DNA from: Bdellovibrio sp.
GTDB taxonomy: Bacteria; Bdellovibrionota; Bdellovibrionia; Bdellovibrionales; UBA1609
Reading direction: 5' to 3'
DNA length: 10,580 nucleotides
Assembly (NCBI GenBank): GCA_003694355.1
Contig: RFKI01000262.1
Span: 1 to 10,580 of the forward strand
In this document: positions 6,535 through 10,580 of the stretch, one piece after another
Numbering within the stretch: position 1 is the stretch's first letter
Layout: every line of letters begins with the position of its first letter
The notes under the pieces: model-generated
Told to the model about the DNA's origin: nothing
What the model saw: only the letters and a program-made list of their open reading frames with translations
The model's database searches: none
Program-made: the position numbers and the translations under genes

Positions 6535-7554
6535 TTAAAACTGATCTATCGGCATAAAATAAATGGTATCTCCTGGGTTTATTTGAAGAGCCATTAAAGT
6601 TCTTTCAGGAAGAATAAGATCTTCACCTTCATCTCTATAAGCTGTTCCAATAGCTTGATATTGCCCCTCATGAAGGTATCCAACAATGGCTCGATGAGAA
6701 AAAGGCCCCTTTCCTTCCTTTACTTTTTTAAAAGCGCTTTCCTTTAAAATTTTAAGTTCCTCTCTTGGAGCACTAATATGAGGGCCTCCATCAAATGGAT
6801 CCACCTCATCATTGTATCTTAATCCTACAGACTCTAAGAGATGAAGTGCCGGTCTGGTTTCTTCTCCCACACGCCCAATAACCAAACGAGCCTTGGCATC
6901 CAAAAGGCATAAATAAATGTCCTCTTCAGGAAAAAGGCTTTGAATAAATTCTTTATTCATCTGACTTAAACGATCTGCTTCCACATACGGCATCCCTGTA
7001 AATCGACGACCTAAAGCTTCCCAAAACTCACTACGCCCCTCATCAGTCAAAGGAGGAGCCATTTCTGCTAAAAACTGATTTTCAAAAAGCTCAGGCTTCA
7101 TACCAATGAAATGAAAGCGACACAAACTAATCAGTTTTCCCAACTTTTCAGGTCGTCCCCTATAGGATTTATCAACAACAAGTCCCCCTAACTCACTTGG
7201 GCCATCCGTATTAGCCTTTAAGCGTAAAACCTGATGAATAAACCCAATTCCAAGCGCCTTACTAAATCTCTCTTTTTTCAAAACTTGAAAACTAAAATTA
7301 GGTTCCTCTGGAGTTCCTTTTTTGGCCTTAATCTGAGAACAGCCCACCACCTTTTTAAAATCCTGATCTTCAAGCACAAACAAAAACTCTGACCGTTCAT
7401 GAAAAGATGATCGGCGAAAAGACTGCAAGCTTTTGTTAATCTTCTCTTCCAAAACTTTCCTGTCCGCAGGAAGGCTTAACAGCGAAAACTGTTTGGCCAA
7501 AACCAAAAGGTCTTCCAGATCATCTTCCCTAACACTTCTTATTAAAAAACTCAA
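6535..7554 (-). CDS. astA: Arginine N-succinyltransferase (AstA)
   Basis: Transfers succinyl from succinyl-CoA to the alpha-amino group of arginine, the committing step of the AST pathway; cytosolic, with a GNAT-like fold. Length is 339 residues (E. coli 344). Diagnostic blocks in order: FLIRSVREDDLEDLLVLA at the N-terminus, FVLEDQD, SELGGLVVDKSYR, FLAEMAPPLTDEG, FWEALGRRFTGMPYVEAD, VIGRVGEETRPA, and VDPFDGGPH near residue 260, all aligning with E. coli AstA. A GTG at 7560 gives two more residues, but AGGA abuts it directly. TTG 7554 has AGGAG 4 bases upstream and overlaps the aminotransferase TGA as TTGA, so I prefer it. The gene lies between the aminotransferase and astD, as in enterobacterial ast operons. 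Single-chain AstA and the two-subunit AruF/AruG form cannot be told apart here, but only one copy is present. Confidence 0.93.
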   Translation of the reverse strand: MSFLIRSVREDDLEDLLVLAKQFSLLSLPADRKVLEEKINKSLQSFRRSSFHERSEFLFVLEDQDFKKVVGCSQIKAKKGTPEEPNFSFQVLKKERFSKALGIGFIHQVLRLKANTDGPSELGGLVVDKSYRGRPEKLGKLISLCRFHFIGMKPELFENQFLAEMAPPLTDEGRSEFWEALGRRFTGMPYVEADRLSQMNKEFIQSLFPEEDIYLCLLDAKARLVIGRVGEETRPALHLLESVGLRYNDEVDPFDGGPHISAPREELKILKESAFKKVKEGKGPFSHRAIVGYLHEGQYQAIGTAYRDEGEDLILPERTLMALQINPGDTIYFMPIDQF

Positions 7555-8921
7555 AGGCACTCCTGAATAGATTTTTCAATAATCGTTTTTGCAACTCGAA
7601 TATCTTCTGTAGTTAAAATTGCTGGCAACAAAAACCGCAACTTAAAAGGGCCCTTCCCACATCCAAATGTCATAAGTCCATTCTTATATAACACATGGAG
7701 CAGTTTTATCATTTGTTCACGACTCCCATCAAGGGGAGTGACGGCTACCATAAGTCCAAGACCTCCAGCATCTCGAAGTTGATCTTTACAAGTGGTTTCA
7801 TTGAGCTCATTGAGCATCCCTACAAATTCTTTATGTATGTGTTCAACTTTTCCTCCGGCTCCCATATAGCCTTCTTCCAGCATATTTAAAATTTCAAGCC
7901 CTGCAGATAAAGCCGCCGAAGACCCTGCAAAGGTTCCTGAAATCAAACCGGGCTTAGGATTCATCTCAGATGTAAAAAAAGTAGCACCTACCTGAACCGC
8001 CTTTGCTACCGTACAGACATCCACATATTCACCCAAACCAAGGGTTTCAAAGGCAAAGAACTCTCCTGTTCGACAAAAAGTTTGAACTTCATCTAACCAA
8101 ATAGGAATTTGATTTTCTCGACAAAGCTCTAATAAAGGAATAAAAAATTCCCGAGGGGCCACATTATATCCCCCTTCTCCTTGCATGGGCTCAAACATGA
8201 AAGCACAAATATCGCCAGCATTCTCTGCAATATGCTGCCTTAAAAGCTTAAGGGACTCTTCTCCGCTTCTAGGAGAATTTTTATCATAAAAAGGAATTCG
8301 CAAAACCTCATGATATTCCGGCAATCCCTGTTTGAAGCTCGGGTTGTCCGTGATCTCTGCCATCATGGTTGTTCGCCCGGCAAAGGCCCCCTTCATGGCT
8401 ATGATTTTTCGAGCAGGTGTTTTCTTTTGGCGACAAGCCTTCAAGGCATTTTCATTGGCCATAGAGCCTGAAGTGGTAATCCACACATGTCTTAAACGGC
8501 TATGACGCCCAGCTAGAGAAACCAGCTTCTCTCCTAGCTTTGCATATTCCACATTGGGCTGCAAATTACCTTGAATCACAGAATCAGAGAGAGCCCCTCT
8601 CACGGCAGCGGCCATCACTCGAGGATGGGAGTGTCCAAAAATGTGAATGCCTATTCCATTGATAAGATCTAGCTTGACGCTGCCATCTTCCAACTCTACA
8701 TAGGGACCGCGACCAGCTCCAGACCCTACATAGGGGTAAAAAAGAGGGCGTCCTCTATTAGATCCCACACTCTCAACCAATCTTTTGAAGACCTCTTCTT
8801 TTTCTGGCAAAGCAACCCGCGGCCCTTTTATAAGAGCACTTTCGTTTGAGACTTCATTCACCAGTTCATTGAGCAAAGACTGAATCTTTTCTGACTGCCT
8901 TAATTTTTCTCCAATTGTCAT
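7551..8921 (-). CDS. Class III PLP aminotransferase, AstC-like (succinyl-/acetylornithine type)
   Basis: A pyridoxal-phosphate enzyme of the ornithine/acetylornithine/4-aminobutyrate aminotransferase fold (class III). By context it is probably succinylornithine transaminase, giving succinylglutamate semialdehyde for AstD. Visible motifs: GIGIHIFGHSHP (89-100), phosphate-binding SGSMANENALK (151-161), EPMQGEGG (244-251), LDEVQ with the pyridine-contacting Asp277, AKA with the Schiff-base Lys307, and GTFAGSSAA (329-337). It has 456 residues, about 50 more than E. coli AstC, with most of the excess in an N-terminal extension. The usual DEVQTGxGRTG loop is one residue shorter (DEVQTFCRTG). The sequence is therefore divergent, and lysine 6- or 4-aminobutyrate-type specificity is not excluded. 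Start ATG 8921 has GAGAGG upstream. It is first in the operon and its TGA overlaps the astA start. Confidence 0.88.
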   Translation of the reverse strand: MTIGEKLRQSEKIQSLLNELVNEVSNESALIKGPRVALPEKEEVFKRLVESVGSNRGRPLFYPYVGSGAGRGPYVELEDGSVKLDLINGIGIHIFGHSHPRVMAAAVRGALSDSVIQGNLQPNVEYAKLGEKLVSLAGRHSRLRHVWITTSGSMANENALKACRQKKTPARKIIAMKGAFAGRTTMMAEITDNPSFKQGLPEYHEVLRIPFYDKNSPRSGEESLKLLRQHIAENAGDICAFMFEPMQGEGGYNVAPREFFIPLLELCRENQIPIWLDEVQTFCRTGEFFAFETLGLGEYVDVCTVAKAVQVGATFFTSEMNPKPGLISGTFAGSSAALSAGLEILNMLEEGYMGAGGKVEHIHKEFVGMLNELNETTCKDQLRDAGGLGLMVAVTPLDGSREQMIKLLHVLYKNGLMTFGCGKGPFKLRFLLPAILTTEDIRVAKTIIEKSIQECL

Positions 8922-8941
8922 AAAGGACCTCTCTAAAGTTT

Positions 8942-8977
8942 ATTTTAAAGAATAACTCTCCCTCTGACTCAACACAA
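8942..8977 (-). promoter_or_regulatory. Candidate promoter of the aminotransferase-astA-astD-mltG operon
   Basis: Two overlapping minus-strand readings exist. TTGTGT (8977-8972) and TATTCT (8954-8949) have a 17-base spacer. TTGAGT (8972-8967) and TAAAAT (8947-8942) have a long 19-base spacer. Both are weak matches, and position is the main support: this is the only gap upstream of the operon. I see no clear arginine-repressor-like or NtrC-like operator. Confidence 0.35.
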
Positions 8978-8987
8978 GAAAATCAAG

Positions 8988-9016
8988 TTGAAAAGTTACT
9001 CTTCCCCCTGTATCCT
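8988..9016 (+). promoter_or_regulatory. Candidate sigma70-type promoter for the TPR/SH3 gene
   Basis: TTGAAA (8988-8993) and TATCCT (9011-9016) are separated by 17 bases on the plus strand. Agreement is five of six at -35 and four of six at -10. Transcription would begin near 9023, about 25 bases before ATG 9048. It is arranged back to back with the weaker minus-strand candidate. Confidence 0.5.
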
Positions 9017-9047
9017 TTTAAAAAATCTCCCCGAAAAATAGGATATG

Positions 9048-9836
9048 ATGAAAAAACTGGCTTTCTTGATTCTTATAGTCCCTTTGATCTTTTGCACCCC
9101 TTTAAAAGCTCATGAGCTTAAAAAAAGCTTTGAGGAGGGGCTAGCTGCTTATCAAAAGCAAAACTTTAAAAAGGCTCTTTCGGCCTTCCAAGCAGTCATT
9201 GAAAAAGATCCTTATAACTATGTGGCTCTTTATAATTTAGGGCTAACTCAATACCAGCTGAAACAAGAAGGTATTGCTCTGGCAAATTGGCGCAGAGCAA
9301 TAGGCATCTCTCCCCTTTTTATACCCGCCAGGAAAGCTTTAGAACATGTTTTAAAAACCAAAGAAGTTTTTCCTCCCCTCAGCAATTCTCTTTGGGAAAT
9401 GCTCCATCTTTCTTTTTTCATCTATTTTCCTTTAGATTTCTTCTGGGGAGGACTTCTGGTCGCTCTCCTGCTTAGCCTCTGGATGCTTATTAAATTCCTT
9501 GGGAAAAAGAAAAAACACTTAAAAGATAACCTCCCTCCCCCTTCTTTTCCTGTCAGTGTTACTATCTCTCTGTGTGTGACCGTTGTTTTTCTTTTAGCTT
9601 TTGGCTTTAAAATTTGGGATCTGGCTCATCCCCGAGGCACAATCACTGCCAAACAAGTAGCCCTTCACTCGGCACCAGATAAACAAAGCAGTACTCTTAT
9701 TGAAGTATCTCTAGGCCAAGAAGTTTTTGTCGAAAAACAATCTGGTCCTTGGAGGCAAGTTCTTGTTTCTAGCGGAATAAGCGGATGGATTCCTTCTTCA
9801 TCTGTTACTTTAACATATGGGTTTCAGTTATGGTGA
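9048..9836 (+). CDS. TPR protein with two membrane helices and an SH3-like domain (BatE-like layout)
   Basis: An envelope protein of 262 residues. A signal peptide (cleavage likely after LKA, near residue 21) is followed by about two TPR units (about 23-103; FEEGLAAYQKQNFKKALSAF and ALYNLGLTQYQLKQEGIALA show the TPR Gly/Ala/Tyr pattern). Two transmembrane helices come next (about 125-150 and 168-188), with a basic KKKKH loop between them. A C-terminal bacterial SH3 domain (about 196-255) contains VALHSAPDKQSSTL and GPWRQVLVSSGISGWIPSSSV. With a cleaved signal both ends face the periplasm. The order TPR-TM-SH3 resembles BatE of aerotolerance (Bat) operons, but no BatA/B/D genes are in view. 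ATG 9045 is one codon earlier; I chose 9048 because AGGA ends 1 base from 9045 but 4 from 9048. Its stop overlaps the next start by 7 bases. Confidence 0.82.
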   Translation: MKKLAFLILIVPLIFCTPLKAHELKKSFEEGLAAYQKQNFKKALSAFQAVIEKDPYNYVALYNLGLTQYQLKQEGIALANWRRAIGISPLFIPARKALEHVLKTKEVFPPLSNSLWEMLHLSFFIYFPLDFFWGGLLVALLLSLWMLIKFLGKKKKHLKDNLPPPSFPVSVTISLCVTVVFLLAFGFKIWDLAHPRGTITAKQVALHSAPDKQSSTLIEVSLGQEVFVEKQSGPWRQVLVSSGISGWIPSSSVTLTYGFQLW

Positions 9837-10390
9837 ATTTTTTATGGGATAATTTTTTTAGGAAAGGGCACAAAGAAAATAGTGTCATTTCAACTCTTAG
9901 CCAAAATTACATGTTTGAAGTTCTTTCTCCAAAAGAACTGAAATTTATGGAACAAATTGTTCACGTTCGCAATTTCCGTCCTGGAGAGGTCATCTTTTCT
10001 CAAGGAGAACTGGGTGTTGGCATGTATATCATCATGAAGGGCTCTGTAAATATTTTTGTCGAAGACCCTTATGCCGCTGATCCCTCTCAGAAAAGAACTT
10101 TTATTACTCGTCTTAAACAAGGTGATTTTTTTGGTGAGATTGCTCTTGTGGAAAAAAATGGACGTCGAACAGCATCAGCAACAGCTGTAGATGATGTCAC
10201 TTTAATCGGATTTTTCAAGCCCGACCTTTACGAACTCATTGATCGCAATCCCCGAACAGGAGTGAAAATCCTCACTCGTCTCAGTGAAGTTTTAGGACGT
10301 CGCCTCAAAGAAACCTCCGAAAAATTCTCCGAACTTAAAAGAGAACTAAGACAACTAAAAATTCTAAAAGATAAGGAGTCTTCTAAATAG
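9830..10390 (+). CDS. Cyclic-nucleotide-binding-domain protein without output domain
   Basis: A soluble 186-residue protein built on one cNMP-binding (CAP_ED) domain, about residues 30-145. RPGEVIFSQGELGVGMYIIMKGSV gives the glycine-rich beta barrel. The phosphate-binding cassette GDFFGEIAL (98-106) plus RRTASA (112-117) keeps the Glu and Arg that contact cyclic nucleotide in CRP and PKA, so ligand binding is plausible. There is no winged-helix domain as in CRP. Instead the C-terminus is a charged, heptad-like helix (about 157-178, GRRLKETSEKFSELKRELRQ) that could dimerise. ATG 9830 overlaps the preceding stop by 7 bases, suggesting coupling. A TTG at 9785 would need a long overlap and is rejected. 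It lies between an SH3/TPR membrane protein and an AI-2E-family permease and could sense a signal for either; this is inference. Confidence 0.88.
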   Translation: MVNFLWDNFFRKGHKENSVISTLSQNYMFEVLSPKELKFMEQIVHVRNFRPGEVIFSQGELGVGMYIIMKGSVNIFVEDPYAADPSQKRTFITRLKQGDFFGEIALVEKNGRRTASATAVDDVTLIGFFKPDLYELIDRNPRTGVKILTRLSEVLGRRLKETSEKFSELKRELRQLKILKDKESSK

Positions 10391-10580
10391 ATGACAGATT
10401 TAGAAAAGCAATTAAGAAAAACCAAAATCATTAAGATGACGGCATTTTTAAGCCTGCTTCTTATTTTTTTCTTCTTGCTTTTCTGGGTAGATAATCTTCT
10501 CATTTCTTTTGTTCTAGCTCTTATTATGACCTCCATTTTTAACCCCGTTGTAAATTCTTTGGAAAGACGGGGTATTCAAC
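10391..10580 (+). CDS. AI-2E/PerM-family permease, N-terminal fragment (3' end outside window)
   Basis: The start of an inner-membrane protein of the AI-2E transporter (PerM/TqsA/YdiK-like) family; 63 codons are visible. A charged N-terminus (TDLEKQLRKTKIIK) leads into a first hydrophobic helix (about 17-33). A second hydrophobic stretch then ends in SIFNPVVNSLERRGI, which matches the family's hallmark N-P-x-V/L-x-x-L-x-x-R-G block after helix 2. ATG 10391 immediately follows the TAG of the cNMP-domain gene; AAGGAG (10373-10378) is the only purine-rich site and is rather far (12 bases). The family includes proposed autoinducer-2 exporters and Na+/H+ antiporters, so the substrate is unknown. 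It appears to be third in the operon starting at 9048. Confidence 0.8.
   Translation, partial: MTDLEKQLRKTKIIKMTAFLSLLLIFFFLLFWVDNLLISFVLALIMTSIFNPVVNSLERRGIQ

Noticed and set aside
9048..9836. TPR-SH3 protein as a lipoprotein because of an early Cys
   Set aside because: The residue before the Cys is Phe, which does not fit a lipobox. An ordinary signal peptide ending after LKA fits better.
9830..10390. cNMP-domain protein as a CRP/FNR transcription factor
   Set aside because: No helix-turn-helix follows the sensor domain. The C-terminus is a short charged helix.

Overview
The window is a dense, visibly AT-rich stretch of a Gram-negative bacterial chromosome. A diderm host is indicated by a lipoprotein with an outer-membrane-type lipobox, an MltG peptidoglycan-processing enzyme and an arginine succinyltransferase pathway. 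The J-like/RodZ-type HTH fusion and the TPR-SH3, cNMP-sensor and AI-2E permease cluster recall deltaproteobacterial or Bdellovibrionota-type genomes. That placement is an impression from family knowledge and was not tested by search. No mobile element, CRISPR array, tRNA or rRNA was seen, and no gap between genes exceeds about 155 bases.

Region 1 (2-3154, + strand) reads: a 5'-truncated TetA-like MFS drug antiporter; a soluble protein joining a degenerate DnaJ-like domain to a RodZ-type HTH; an RluD-type 23S rRNA pseudouridine synthase; and a small membrane-anchored protein of unknown function with FG-GAP-like segments. Region 2 (3164-8921, - strand) converges on it with a 9-base gap. It begins, in transcription order, with a class III aminotransferase, then astA (arginine N-succinyltransferase), astD (succinylglutamate semialdehyde dehydrogenase) and mltG. 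These four are linked by stop/start overlaps and are almost certainly co-transcribed. An orphan lipoprotein gene follows, with its own good sigma70-type promoter. Region 3 (9048-10580, + strand) diverges from the aminotransferase across a 126-base promoter region. It holds a TPR/two-TM/SH3 protein, a stand-alone cyclic-nucleotide-binding-domain protein and the start of an AI-2E/PerM-family permease.

The central theme is arginine/ornithine catabolism. The order aminotransferase-astA-astD matches the first three genes of the enterobacterial astCADBE operon. Where astB and astE would follow, there is mltG, translationally coupled to astD. The pathway is therefore incomplete here: its hydrolases are elsewhere, or the enzymes serve a shortened route. 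Several starts are non-ATG or differ from the longest reading frame (TTG 1204, GTG 1734, ATG 2693, ATG 6517, TTG 7554, ATG 9048, ATG 9830), and these choices are justified entry by entry. Most of the window is ordinary housekeeping and metabolism. I do not see a clear, wholly new system. The best leads are the ast-mltG coupling, the HPD-less J/HTH fusion, and the cNMP-sensor module beside a TPR-SH3 membrane protein and a permease.
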